Of a stretch of DNA of 64,000 nt, positions 31,613 through 43,543 are shown in pieces. The stretch covers positions 29,448,251-29,512,250 of the forward strand of contig NC_060062.1 in NCBI RefSeq assembly GCF_020283565.1, written 5' to 3'. The notes below the pieces were generated by a model. It ran no database searches, was not told where the DNA came from, and was given only the letters and a program-made list of their open reading frames with translations. The translations under genes were made by a program, and so were the position numbers. Source of the DNA: Trifolium pratense. Lineage: Eukaryota; Streptophyta; Magnoliopsida; Fabales; Fabaceae. Within the stretch, counting starts at the first letter, position 1, and each line of letters starts with the position of its first letter.

Positions 31613-31990
31613 ACTAGTGTTATACTGAAAATCTAATTTATACTGAAAATTCAACCAAGTCCCCACTTGTTGGGTGATGGTATTTATTATAGCTAAGCTT
31701 ATACTGTTTAAAAAAATGCAGTAGTTTCTTGATCCAATGACCAAGTATTCATTACTGGATCTCTTTCACTTTTTTTTTATCCTGAGTCACATGGCAATCC
31801 ATGGCACTCAGTAATCTAATTCACATGGCAATCCATGAATCAAGTTAATACTAGCCACTTCAATTTTTTATAAGAGTTTAATATTGTTTACACCTAAAAA
31901 TAAACAACTTGTTAACCGAATTAGGCAAACAGGTGATTTAGGATCAGGCGAATACCCTCACAAATGTAATTAGTTGTCAATGTTAGTATT

Positions 31991-32072
31991 TCCCCTTCAT
32001 CGGGACTTGAACCCAAAGTTCTTTTACATTTTTAACCCTTAGCTCAAACCAGTTGAGCTAACCATCCCACCC
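31991..32072 (-). mobile_element. tRNA-derived SINE fragment
   Basis: On the minus strand it reads GGTTAGCTCAACTGGTTT (pol III A-box like) then GGGTTCAAGTCCC (B-box like), spaced as in a tRNA but without a foldable cloverleaf or anticodon arm. Confidence 0.6.
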
Positions 32073-32369
32073 TATAATGATGGTGATTATAAATTTACAA
32101 TTTGTATCTGCATATTCAACTTTTTCTAGAGCCAAGGTCCAGTCGAGTCCGCCCGATGTATTTTTTATTGGATTTCGTAGAGACTAAGGAATCAAAATCT
32201 AATTTATATTGGAAAATTCATCTAACCAAGTCAGCACAGGTCAGTACAATTTAAAAGAATATCATACCATACATATACAGTAATAATTGTGGTACCAAAA
32301 TTTTATCCACTATTATGCAATCTCCTATAAACACTTAGGTAATGCATCTATAGTTAGCGATTAATAAGT

Positions 32370-32455
32370 CTGTAGACTTAACTCAATTGGTAGAGACATT
32401 GCATTGTATATACAGAAGTTGGGGTTCGAATCCCGGACTCTCCACTCAAAAAGTA
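32370..32455 (+). mobile_element. tRNA-derived SINE head
   Basis: TTAACTCAATTGGTAGAGAC (A-box like) followed by GGGGTTCGAATCCCGGAC (B-box like), then A-rich DNA. The anticodon arm is degenerate, so it is a SINE rather than a tRNA gene. Confidence 0.55.
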
Positions 32456-32703
32456 AGCAAGTATAATAAAAAATCCTAAATAAATATGGTGTAAAATGAA
32501 TTTGAAAGAAATACCTGAATGAATGGTGAATTGGGGAGAGTGAGTCCGAATGGAGAAAGGGATTATTTGAGCTTCAAATTGATCGATGAAAAAGTGGAAG
32601 AATGTGGCATTGGTGAAGATGACAGGCAAAATTTCGTGTGAAATGAATCAGCGTGCATTGAAATGGAAGAATATATATGAATTTGATCGCTCATGTATAT
32701 TTG

Positions 32704-32862
32704 TTTTTTTTTTTTTTTTTTCACCTAAGGAGAAGGGACCCTATTGGTGCAGAATTCGGGGCGAGTTATGACATCAAGTGGTTCCAGTCCCCTACCAAAT
32801 ATAGTTGCGAGATCGAACCGTGGTTCTCCCTACTAAGCGTCAATCACCACTGAACCAACTAA
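32704..32862 (-). mobile_element. SINE with target-site duplication
   Basis: A minus-strand tRNA-related head (TTGGTTCAGTGGTGATTG A-box region; GGTTCGATCTC B-box) leads to a tail ending in an A-run (T-run at 32704-32722). It is flanked by the direct repeat GTATATTTG (32695-32703 and 32863-32871), which supports retrotransposition. It resembles the Au-type plant SINEs. Confidence 0.8.
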
Positions 32863-32925
32863 GTATATTTGGTTTGGTTGCGTAGTAATGGCAACTTTGC
32901 AAGATAAAATGTACACTCTAATAAA

Positions 32926-33152
32926 TACTCCCCATCGGATGAAGTTTTTTTTATAAGGCTCGTTTTAAATTTGTAGAGCCATTTACTCAAACATAATCTG
33001 AAATATAAAAAGTTAAAAACAAATATATCTTTTTCCTAAGAACAATTTAATAATTGTAACATTTAAAAAATACTTATTAATTACACTATCGATTTTTCTT
33101 AATATACGTGAAAAATAGAAATGGACATTTATAATAAGAGACGGAGCTAGTA
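32926..33152. mobile_element. Degenerate Stowaway-like MITE
   Basis: The left end aatactccccatcgg and right end gagacggagctag resemble diverged Stowaway termini. The interior is AT-rich. Confidence 0.4.
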
Positions 33153-34214
33153 AATATTGATATTTAACTTGTAGATAGATTAGATGGTATCTATGTCCTT
33201 TTTTTTTAAGCTGGTGTCTATGTCCTATTATTTATTTTTATGGTAAGATCTATGTCCTAATATTTGATCTCATGTTATTTTTCTATATGTTTAATTAATT
33301 TAAAGTAAATTTATTTATTTAAATTTTCAATTAATTATTGCTACATATACTAGATGTGGAATATAATTAATTTTTACAATGCTAGCTACAATCTAAGTGT
33401 CTATATTTTGGTCTGTCCCATTATTTTCTATTATCCTACTCATTATATTGATAATTTAATACTATTATTCGTTATGAAATGAATTGATTTGTCTTTGGCT
33501 AAAATAAAAATAATAAGGTTGAATAGGCTTTTCAGATAGCTTAAATCAAACCTAGTTAATCAGGTTTTTAAAGAGTTCTATTTCTGAGTTTAGTCTTTCT
33601 ACTAAACGTGTCTATTTCCACTCCAATCGACACCCAACAAAAATCCAGATACGAAAGAGTTTTCCAAAAAAAAAAATACTCAAAATTTCAAAATATAACA
33701 ATATATTATTTGTGTCAAAAAATATAAAATTATTCAACTAATATTTTTTCAACATTTTTCTTACCTTCCTTCTATAAAAGGAAAAAGTATATATTAATAG
33801 GAGTCACACAAAAAAAAAAAAAAAAAACAATGAATGTCATTTGAGTTTGAGATAAAATGTTATAAGATACAATAGAACTTCTACATTTCTTACTTCCTAC
33901 ATTGTGAATATAATGATAGAGTACATATGTGCAATGAGACTAATAGAATACAATTATTAACATCTAACTAGGGAAACATGTACTGAAAAACTAATTAGTG
34001 TATCTATCTTTGAGTTTAGTCTTCTCAATTGTTATCACTCTACTTCATTTTGAGCTATTATGAAGCACTGACATGTAGACACCCGTAATAATTTAAGAAA
34101 ATATAAGTGATTAAATGTAAACCGTATGTGTCGATGTCAGAGACTATATATGCGTTGAAAATGAAGTGCCGGTACTACAAAGCTAAGTTTACATCCTCAA
34201 GTTGAAGTACTTCC
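33153..34214. other. Intergenic AT-rich DNA
   Basis: No gene seen. The last few hundred bases are the 3' flank of the minus-strand gene ending at 34215. Confidence 0.5.
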
Positions 34215-37200
34215 TTAAGGATGATCATTCGTGTGTGCTATTTGGCTAACCTTATCAGTGACTTCATTCTTGTTCATCTCATCAGATTCTCCTAATCTGT
34301 CATCTTCATTAATGGATACTTCAGTGACCATTGGTAGTGGAGAGTCTTTAGAGACGATGTTACCTTTGTCTTCCGACTCTTTTTCTATATGATCTTCTAC
34401 GACCTGCTTTGACTCATTTTGGAAACAGTTCTCTTCTTCTGAGCTATGAATTTTGGCTTCATTTTCATTCAAGTCATTGTGGTTTTTCCCTTCAAAATCA
34501 TAAGCAGGACTTGTTTCTACCACCTGCTTTGACTCACTTTGCAAATAGTTCTCTTCTTCCAAGCTATGAATTTTGGCTTCATTTTCATTCAAGTCATTGT
34601 GGTTTTTTCCTTCAAAATCATTAGCAAAACTTGTGTCTACTACCTGCTTTGACTCAGTTTGCAATTTCTCTTCTTCTGAGCTATGAATTTTGGCTTCATT
34701 TTCATTCAAGTCATTGTGAATTTTTCCTTCAAAATCATTAGCAGAACTTGTGTCTACTACATCAGCATTGATAAAAGGTTGTGTGCTAGCTTCTTGTATC
34801 AATGATTCTCCTTCATTATTCTCTATGTGAATTTCTGAGGATGATTCTAGCATTGGAGAAATCATTGGCACCTGTAGAGAAAAAATTCTCTATTAGTAAA
34901 ATGGCTAATCTACTAAAATATATGGAGTTTAAAGATACAAATATCATTTTTATTATCAAATGTAATTTTGTTGACTTCTCATTCACGTACACCATAAAGT
35001 TATTACCTCTGCTAGTCTATTTGGTTCTGATGAAGCATCATGTTCCTGTCTAATTTGAGGAGTAGAATTGTCTTCATTGTTCTCGTCATTCTTTAAATTT
35101 TGGTCTTCTTGATTACAAACTTCTGCATCATTCACGTTGCTGGACATATTTGATTCTTGAATGGAGTTCTCCAATGGAGAAGTGTCATCCTAATCAATGT
35201 CACAAATAACATTATAGTCAAAGCTTGAAGCACTTCTATTTTTATTCATTAGAAATTGAAAACCAAGTTACAAACATGTTCAAATGATGTTGTGTTTTTT
35301 TATTTATTGTGTGTCTATGTTTGTGTGTCTGCCAAATATGTAAACACTTGTCTTGTTTGGATAAACAACTTAATTAACCGTTTATCATATAAGTTCTTAT
35401 GCATAAGCTATTTCTATAGCAAAATATAAGTTCTTAAGTCAGACTGTTTTTTCATAAGCTAATGCCGTTTTTCATAAGCTATCCTGAAAAGGTTATTAAA
35501 TAAGCAAAAAACTGTTTATGGTACATGTCATAATAAGTTGTTTCAACATAGGTAAAAAACAAATAACAAAAATCTACCACAAGTCACACCTGAGAATGAA
35601 TCAAGTCATCATTATGTGATTCAACATTTCGATCATTATGTGGTTCTGATGAAGCATCCTGTCTACTTTGAAGAGTAGAATTGTCTTCATTGTTCTCATC
35701 ATTCTTTATATTTTGATCTTCTTGATTTCTAACTTCTGCTTCATTCATGTTGCTAGACATATTTGATTCTTGAATGGAGTTCTCCAAGGGATAAGTTACA
35801 TCCTAATCAATGTGACAAATAACATTATAGTTAAGGCCAGAAGAATTCCTACTTTTGTTCATTAGAAACCTGATAGCAGGCAGCCCAGCGGATCCGCGCC
35901 TAGCACTGCTTTGGGCTTGGGGCGCGGATATGAATGGTGGATGGCCCGATTAGAAACCTGATAGCAAGCGCCCCAGCGGATCATGGAGAAGTCTCTTATA
36001 CAATCTAAGAATTGAGAGTTTGGGCCTAACTCAACCTACAAAACCGGCTTTGAAGGGTGAGGATTGCCTCTAGTTTATAAACATATATTCAGGTCATCTC
36101 GCAACCGATGTGAGACTTCTTAACACTTTCAATCATGCAAAACCTAATAATGTGCTACAAAGCCTTTAGGCATAGGATTACCTTATCACTCTATTTGTAT
36201 TAAGCTGATATAAGTTAATACAACAATAAAAACATTTTCCAAATAAGTGAGATTCAAATGGCATCATAATGCACTATAAATCATGATAAAATATTTAAAT
36301 TTAAATATTTATTAATTATGATTATGATATGCCAATGTTCAATCTACATAAAAACAAAAAACATAGGTGAAAAATAAATAACAAAAATCTACCACAACTC
36401 ACCTGAGAATGAATCAAGTCACCATTATGTGATTCAACATTTGGATCAACCATGGAAGGCTGAATATTTTGAGACATGGATTCAACTGGGCCTTCGACAT
36501 TTACTGTTTCTTGAGCCACATTCTCCACATCTGATTGTTGAACAACTTGGGGCATCTCTTGGCCTGCAGATGTCTTACGTGGTGAATGCAATACAGACCT
36601 TGGTGATGACGAAGATGATGATGAACTTGTGATAGTCGATACTTCATCAACCGTTTGTTGTCGATGATGATGAACTTGTGATGATTGTGGCACTTCATTA
36701 CTCCCTATGTCTGTTGTGTTGTCTTGCTCAGTGGCTGCTGAGTTGTTCACTTCATTCATAACTTGGTCCGTGTTTATTAAATTCTCTGTCTGGTTACATT
36801 CCTATAAGAAAAAGATGAATTCAATTTTTCTTAGTAAGAATGTATTATTCTTATGGTTAACGCGGTTCAAATGTGTATATAATTATGTTCAGTGAATGTT
36901 TAATGAATACAACAAGGCCTCGCAATTCATTAATCGTTGAATGCCATTAATCACAATTTGCAAGTATGAATCCACAAAATGCTTGTTCATCAACTCACGT
37001 TCCTAACGGCTATAGTATTACCAAAATGACTAACCTCGAGATTTTCTGAAAGAGTTTCTTGTGGTAAATGATCAACACGAGTATCCATCAACCTTATTAA
37101 CCGCTTCCAACGTGCTGACACATCCGAAGAATATTGGGATGTACCGGTTTGTCTCACATTACCAAACATGTTATGATCACTACTCATTTCATAATTTGGA

Positions 37201-39439
37201 GTATCAACATGTATATCAGATTCTGATGGCAAAAAATTCACATCATCTACATTTTCTACATCAGTGTTTTCCTCAAAAATATCATCATGATCACTAACTT
37301 CATGCGCTTCCCACAAATCTTCATGATTATCATCAATTGTCAATGTTGGTGAACCAATTTCAGAAAACTCAACGTGTAAATCAGAAGCTAAGGATATCGA
37401 CGGTGTATGACGAATTAGTCTATTTGCAAAGAACATGTGTTCCTTACTCTTATCAATAGGAATTGAAAGAGACTCATACAATGAATCATTTAAATTAGTA
37501 ACATTAGCACTAGATATTGGAAAATCATGGATAGACTCTTGAGGCTTAGGAGGTAAGGTTGAAACTCTTTCAATATTTATTATCGATGGAATTAAGTTTG
37601 GTTCGCTTTCATGATATGACATGGAATTTTTTGGATCACCGTCGTCTCCTTCCTCAATTTTCATGCCAAACATATCAACTTTACATTGCCCTTCCTCTTC
37701 TTGTATGGTTTCCTCTCCTTCATTTGTTGGATTTGGAGCTTGTAGTTCACTTTCACTCCCTTCTTTCGAGTTTAATTTTTCAAGACTATCATGACTTCCC
37801 AAACCTACATGAGCAAAATACATTCAATTTAATGACTCTTTGGATTAATTTAATTGAATTTATCTACTGATATAAGTACTTGTGAGACTGTTTGAGAGAG
37901 GTTATGGAAACAAGGTATGACATGTCTATAAGTTGTTTTCAGCTTATTTTCATAAACTTTTTAAGAGAGCATATCATGATTTCACATACCTACATGAGCA
38001 AAATACATTCAATGTAGAGACTGTTTGATTGGATTATGGGAGTTTATTTACTGACATAAACACTTTTGAGGCAATTCAAGAGAGCTTATGGAAACTTATG
38101 ACATGTTCATAAGTTGTTTTCAACTTATTGCCATAAACTCGTCAGGATAGCTTATAAAAGCACCTAATTGTTTTATCTATTATAAAAAAATTAACTTGTT
38201 AATCCAAAACATAGCTCTATTCTCAAAATTTACCACAAATACACACTATACTCTTTTGTTTCCTTTGTTTTTAACTTAAGGGGAGAAAAAAGAGGACAAG
38301 GAAAATAGAAAGTGATTATTACCTGAAAGCCTGCTAAGTCTTGAATTTGGTATCCTTTGATCTCTAACTTCAAGGTCTTGTTTAGGTTCTAATGGCATGT
38401 CACCTATGAACTCTTGAACAAAACCATCTCCTTTGAGATTTGGTTTCTCCTCAAAAGGTTCATAAGGGATATCAAATGGACTTCTCAAAGCAGATGGAGC
38501 AGAACCAGGCATTTCTATGCCATCATAAGCTCTTGGAGAATCAAAATCAAAAGGGTTCATTCTTGCTGCAATAAGCAATGGTGCAATTTGGCTTGGTGTA
38601 ATTGATTCTGTTTCAATTAAATCATTCTCAATCTCCAAAGTCAATTGTTTTCTTGCCCTTCTTCTAGCTATAAGACTCTCCAACCTTTTGTTACTTTCTA
38701 TCTCACAAATCCCAAGATCCATTAGCTTTTGTTGACCATCCTCTTTCAATTCTATAACTTTATTACTAATAATATTATCCTCTATTGCCTTTTTCTCATC
38801 TTCCATTTTTTCTATCTTTTTCTCTTGACCATCATAATAACTTGAACCACAAGTTACAACTTCAGCCTTTGAAGGCTCACAAAATGATTGTTTTTTAGGA
38901 TCCTCACATTTTCTTGACGATAACTTAAAATCATAAGGCTCAATCTCTTTCTCGAAAACTCTAAATCCTGATATAATCTCCGTGTTCTTCTTAGTGAACT
39001 CATTTCGAAATGCTGCTGATAAATTCTTAGCTTTTTGTTCTAAATCACCATACACATCCAATTTCTTCCCCGTGAAATTTCTTCTTCTACTTGTTGCATT
39101 TTGTGATGGATACTTATAAAGCATTCCACGTCTCTCATTCTTGGGAACCTCGGGTAGTTTCACTTCAACCTTTTTTTTATCTCCTTTTTTCTCAACACCG
39201 TTAACATTTGTTTGCTCGGAGCTCCAAAAGATTTTAACCAAAATTGCAATGAACACAAGAAATGGAGACAAGAAAACCAACAAATTGTATATACAAGAAA
39301 GAAATATATACACAATTAAGAAGACTAACAAAGCACATGAAACCTTTGGATACTTTTTCATAAAAGTATAGCTTCTTACAATTGAAATATGAAAAACTTT
39401 GGACAAATGAAGCAGAATGTCCTTTGTATTGAAACCCAT
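34215..39439 (-). CDS. Membrane-anchored acidic plant protein (At5g58880/At2g29620-like), six exons
   Basis: Exons: 39439-38323, 37804-37035, 36801-36403, 35802-35590, 35189-35007, 34871-34215. All borders are GT-AG and the joined frame is 1112 residues. Exon 1 encodes a hydrophobic N-terminus (about 26-70, YPKVSCALLVFLIVYIFLSC and following), a Lys/Glu-rich region and the family hallmarks LESLIARRRARKQ and SALRSPFDIPYEPFEE. The rest is acidic, Ser/Asn/Glu-rich and probably disordered, with WKRLIRLMD near the end of exon 2. The family is plant-specific and of unknown function, sometimes mislabelled cardiomyopathy-associated. Exons 4 and 5 are near-duplicates (both contain LENSIQESNMSSN). Exon 6 holds three repeats of about 37 residues. 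Introns 2 to 5 are phase 0, so exons could be skipped or duplicated without frame loss. Confidence 0.85.
34400..34760 (-). repeat. Threefold in-frame repeat in exon 6
   Basis: Three copies of about 111 bp encode units with DFEGKxHNDLNENEAKIHS and a following EEE..ESKQVV. Differences are few, so the expansion is recent. Confidence 0.93.
35007..35802 (-). repeat. Tandem exon duplication (exons 4 and 5)
   Basis: Exon 4 (35590-35802) and exon 5 (35007-35189) both encode PLENSIQESNMSSN, NQEDQN and KNDENNEDNST. The 3' end of exon 4 (NVESHN.DLIHSQ) instead matches the end of exon 3. The intervening intron contains a short dispersed element (about 35340-35560). Confidence 0.88.
35340..35560. repeat. 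Short dispersed legume element (ttggataaacaacttaatta type)
   Basis: This reads as a common legume repeat with gtttggataaacaacttaatta and repeated cataagct words. Relatives occur at about 37866-38150 (also intronic) and 57610-57800. Confidence 0.55.
35873..36130. repeat. Dispersed legume repeat in intron 3
   Basis: A GC-richer insert in an AT-rich intron. It has two copies of gattagaaacctgatagca-like text, then caacctacaaaaccggcttt...ggtgaggattgcctc...gatgtgagacttcttaacac. Similar phrases occur at 55.2-55.5 kb and in FtsH intron 1. Class not assigned. Confidence 0.6.
37801..38030. repeat. Duplicated splice-acceptor region in intron 1
   Basis: cctacatgagcaaaatacattcaat at the intron 1 acceptor (37804 onward) recurs at about 37988-38012 inside the intron, giving a second potential acceptor about 180 bp upstream of the used one. 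Confidence 0.75.
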
Positions 39440-40095
39440 CTTTAATTCTATGAATGTTGGTACCTAGTTACAAAGAATAAACTAACTATAATGTTTTTAA
39501 GGTCGTGGTTGCATGTATTTTATGCATTTGTCACATGTCACAACCCAATAATATAATAGAAGAATCAAATATATGGAGGGTATTTATTAATTAGCCATAA
39601 CCAGATTCAAAAAAATAATTGTAATCATCATAGTAATAATCAAAAGGGATTAACATGTTTGCTTCAAACCCTCCATTGAAGAAACATTTAAAAGAATGTA
39701 GCTTTGGGTAGGAAGCTACAATTAAAAGTGTAACATGAAAATGTAACATTGATGTGATTTTTTTACTGAGTCCATAGAAACCATCTAGAAAATTGAAAAA
39801 AGCTAAAGATGGAAAAAAGAGAGAAAATAGATCAACTAGTGAAAAAGTTAAATGACCTTATCCGGCCGTTGAAGTATAGCAATTTAGTTCTTTCTTTTTT
39901 TGGGATATTTTTTGTTTGGCTGAAAATTTCTTAGGATCCTCTAATTTAGAAATTTTGGTATGTGTTTCTCGTCCATTTTGATAACCGCAAAACAAGGGAT
40001 TAAATGTATAATATAAATTTAAATTTAAATATTGAATATTTAAGAAGAAAAATATATTCCCACAAAAAAGAAGAAAAAGAAAAACATATATATTA
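39440..40095. other. Intergenic, 5' flank of the acidic membrane protein gene
   Basis: AT-rich; no other gene supported. The 86-codon open frame at 39858-40118 is AT-rich and overlaps the end of the TIR element. Confidence 0.45.
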
Positions 40096-40926
40096 TATGA
40101 GTTAGGATCCGTTGACACCAGATGTCAAACTTTAATTTGATACCAAATTTCAACCGTCTATTTTTTTAATCAAAGGCTAATAATAGTTTCCTATATTAAC
40201 TAACATGTGCATCAATTTAGGAGATTTCTTATTTTTTGGTTTTATAAAAATTTGATTTGTTTGTTCTAAAAAAAAATTTGATTTGTTGTTATCCAATCTT
40301 CCCCAAACATGTAAACAAAAAAATATTTAAAAAAAAAAATTTCCCCAAACATTAACGTCTTCTTGCGTTTTCATTCCTCTTTGATTTGTTGAGCATCCTT
40401 TCCTTCAATTTTTTTATTTTATTTTTATTTTGTCTATATTCCCATATGCAAAGAGGAAGCGGTGAATCTAGGATTCTATAGGAATATTTTGGATGGGATT
40501 GAATTTATATGTGAAATTTTTTATGTGACAATTGAGGTTATGAATTACCAGATTTGTTATTAAATCATAATTTTACCTTGATATTTCAATTCCCAAATTT
40601 GAACCCTAAAAAAAATATTAAAACAGGGAAGGGGTTGTGATTGGTGAACGTATTGTTAGAGAACCAATGATAGAGACTAGAGAGGAAAAAACAAATTGGG
40701 TAGCAAGCAATGATAACAATTACTTAAATGAGAGAGATACAAGAAACAATGGAACTTGAAAGGAGATTGTTAAAAGAATAATTAATTGGCTAAGATTTGG
40801 AAAAATAATGATCATGTGGATTTTAAATAAATAAGTATGAACAGTTAGATTAATAAAAATAAATGGACAAGATTTGGTGTCAAATTAAAGTTTGACACCT
40901 GGTGTCAACGGATCCTAACTCATATT
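40096..40926. mobile_element. Long-TIR element of about 0.83 kb
   Basis: Arms of about 60 bp are inverted: ATGAGTTAGGATCCGTTGAC at the left and GTCAACGGATCCTAACTCAT at the right, continuing through TGTCAAACTTTAATTTGA. Long TIRs without coding sequence suggest a Mutator-like non-autonomous element. The target duplication is not clear because the flanks are AT-repetitive. Confidence 0.75.
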
Positions 40927-41038
40927 ATATAGTTTCACAAATAAAAGTCTACTAGGTGTAAGTGTAATAAGTGTAACACTCATATGTTTCATAAACCCTC
41001 AATTCAATGTTCAGTTGTTCACACACCTGGATTAAGCA

Positions 41039-41967
41039 ATGTTTTAAAACTCGGACCGCTGATCGACCCCATCAAGGCACTAGGTCATTGGTTCACTGAT
41101 CAGACCAGTGGATCACTGGTCAGACCGCATCACTATTGACCCGACTTATATAAAAAATTTAAATATATTAACTTGAATTTCATAACAATAAAATTTAATT
41201 AAAAAAAATTCCCTTCAAACTTTTTTTCAATAAATTTTATATATTTAAAAGGAAAAAAAACACACAAAAGCTTCTCATTTCATCATTATTTATATTTTGA
41301 TAACATAATTTAATATACTATATTACATTAAAATAAAACAATGGATATATATATATATGAAAATTAAATTTAAAATAATAAGGGAAAAAAATTATCAATG
41401 TATTTATTATTAATGCCATGGTGTTTTATAACTAGGCCCTGTTTGAATTAACTTATTTTTGAGCTTATGCAAACAGCTTATACAATTTTTATGTATTATT
41501 ATAAGTTTGTCAATGTAGTTTATGATAAAATAGCTTATAAAAATACAATTTTCACTAGTGTGAACATATAAAATAGTATAAAACCTAATTTATATTGTAT
41601 AAGCCGTTTGCATAAGCTAAAAAAAAAGCTAATCCAAACGGGCTCCTAGTACAGTAGTATTAAATATATTTCTGTAATACATAATATCACATCATAAGTT
41701 CAAGTAGCCTAGTGCTAGTAGTGATCCTACTGTAAATCAAGTGTGTTCGATTTTCATATGCAACATATTTGGAATTTTTTTGAAATAATTGATTTTCTCT
41801 CCAAACCGGTCTGGTTCGCGCGTACCGTTTTATTCGGTTCCCAGTTCAACAATCGACCCACCCGAATCACAATGGTTTTCGACGGTTTTAAAGCAGAACC
41901 GGTTCTGCATGATAACCGAGTCGGCCACCGTACCGGTTCCCTATCCGAGCCGGTTTTTAAAACTATG
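41039..41967. mobile_element. TIR element (GTTTTAAAAC...CGG) interrupted by a MITE
   Basis: The left end gttttaaaactcggaccg and right end ccggtttttaaaac are inverted. The inner parts are rich in ccggt/ggtctg words. The MITE at 41434-41647 is inserted in the middle. No coding capacity. Confidence 0.55.
41434..41647. mobile_element. Tourist-like MITE nested in a TIR element
   Basis: Arms of about 49 bp are inverted: GGCCCTGTTTGAATTA..TTGAGCTTATGCAAACAGCTTATAC, mirrored at the right by GTATAAGCCGTTTGCATAAGCT..TAATCCAAACGGGCTC. The flanks are probably CTA. About 0.21 kb. Confidence 0.75.
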
Positions 41968-43046
41968 GAATTAAGTGAATTTAAATGTAGGTGCAGTCAG
42001 TAGTTTTAGTCTTTTAGATCATATGATAAATTGTCTGATCTTGATAAATTTTGTTAATTGTCAAATAAGAGTTAGAGAAGGAAAGCAATTGATATTTTAA
42101 AGGTAGTTTATAAAAAAAAAGTTTATAGAATACAATTTTTATCGGTAAAAATTTATAGACTAATGAATTCATAAACAAAATATCCTTATATAACATATTG
42201 TTGCCCTCTTTATAATTAACTTATAAACTAATGAATATAATTTTTAGCTGAGAATTAATATTAATAAGTGATACCTTATGATCAGAGAAGGTAGATGGTC
42301 AGTGAACATCCATAGTTGAGCAATCTACAAAGGGGGAATTTGTACCTGAAGGCGTTCCGATGCTTAAGTCAGTTCAGAGTTCAAAGGTACAAGTTTAAGT
42401 GTTGAGTTAAAATAGAATTGAATATGTGACCCTCCTGTAGAGAAATGTTTATATAGAGCCCCCAATGACGAGTGAAAGGTCTCTATGCCTATCAACCTGG
42501 TCAAAGCTGCTCCGCTTATTAGGGATAAAGGATGAGACTTTGATGATGACGTGTCCTCGAATGAGTGTTTGTGTCTATGCTAAGTGGATCAGGACGTTGC
42601 TCCTTTGGGCCGTCCTCGACGTCCTAGCAGATTGGATCAGCTTTGGGCCAATCCATAACAATAAGAATACCTTAATGATAATTGGCTTTTTTCAATTTCA
42701 AGATGTACACTATTATTTGGTAAAGAATTTGGTGCTACCAAATCGGTTGATTGAGCATGAAAAGATTCCATGGGTAATACTTGTTGAAATAATTCTTCGG
42801 CTGCTATATTTTTTTTAAATATTAATTAAACATATCTTTTATATATTATTTCATGTATATAAATTATTTCAATTTTTAATTTTATCGAACATTACAAATT
42901 CGATCAACTAATTTATCTGCCATAAGCTATAAATTCATATGCTTTAAACTAGTTTTTTTTTTTTTTTTTGGGTTTATGCTTTAAACTAGTTTGTAAGAAG
43001 CTATCCATTATTTCTTTTCCAAAGAGACCAAAAAAGAATGGCAAAT
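41968..43046. other. Intergenic with repeat fragment
   Basis: About 42270-42660 is GC-richer (tgacgtgtcctcgaatgagtg, gggccgtcctcgac) and looks like a solo fragment of a retroelement LTR. The rest is AT-rich. The open frame at 42465-42818 has no recognised motif. Confidence 0.4.
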
Positions 43047-43216
43047 GCTAAATAGTGCCCTAGGGGCACTTGTTAAGGATTCAAATTTAGAAAGTTTTAC
43101 TTGAAAATAGTGTAGTCAATACAATAAAAGTCTATATTTTGATGTTTTTCATGCACAACTTTTATTTTATTTCTTCTTTTGGTTCCTTAACTAGTGCCCC
43201 GGAGGCACTGGTTAGC
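43047..43216. mobile_element. Small TIR MITE upstream of FtsH
   Basis: GCTAAATAGTGCCCTAGGGG at the left and CCCCGGAGGCACTGGTTAGC at the right form an imperfect inverted repeat, with GTTAAGGA/TCCTTAAC further in. It lies about 330 bp before the FtsH ATG. Confidence 0.7.
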
Positions 43217-43543
43217 AAGACCCAAAAAGAAAAATGAAAATAGTAAGCTTTCCATGTAAACCCCAAAAATAACTTTCTTAATATCAACGGTACGATCATT
43301 AACACGCCTCATCAATCCAACGGCTCTCATTTCATATCAGACACCTTGTCCCTTTCTCTCTCTTCCCACCGTTAGAACTTACTTCATCATCAAACACACA
43401 GCAAAGAAGATTATCTCATCTCTCAAAAAAGTGACGGTATAAATTCATCATAAACCACTCACAAATGCACGAGAACACAATAAAATAAAAAATAAACTTT
43501 TCTATATTTCCATTTCAAAATTTTCTATCTCTTTATCTTTTCA

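Larger units (their letters stand above)
23375..31619. mobile_element. CACTA (En/Spm) DNA transposon
   Basis: The element is 8245 bp. The left end reads TACTAGTGCAGAAA and the right end, read inward, CACTAGTAGAAAAA. The flanks are TTA (23372-23374, 31620-31622), the three-base duplication typical of CACTA elements. The outermost left base is T instead of the C expected in CACTA. It carries palindromic subterminal repeats at both ends, a TNP2 gene, a TNP1/ULP1 gene and captured DNA, and it contains a later TIR insertion (30370-31100). The damaged TNP2 and altered terminus suggest it is non-autonomous now. Confidence 0.9.

Noticed and set aside
32370..32455. A tRNA gene
   Set aside because: A- and B-box-like words exist but the acceptor and anticodon stems do not pair; it is SINE-like.
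42465..42818. 117-codon plus-strand frame
   Set aside because: Lies in a GC-richer repeat fragment that resembles LTR DNA; no protein motif recognised.
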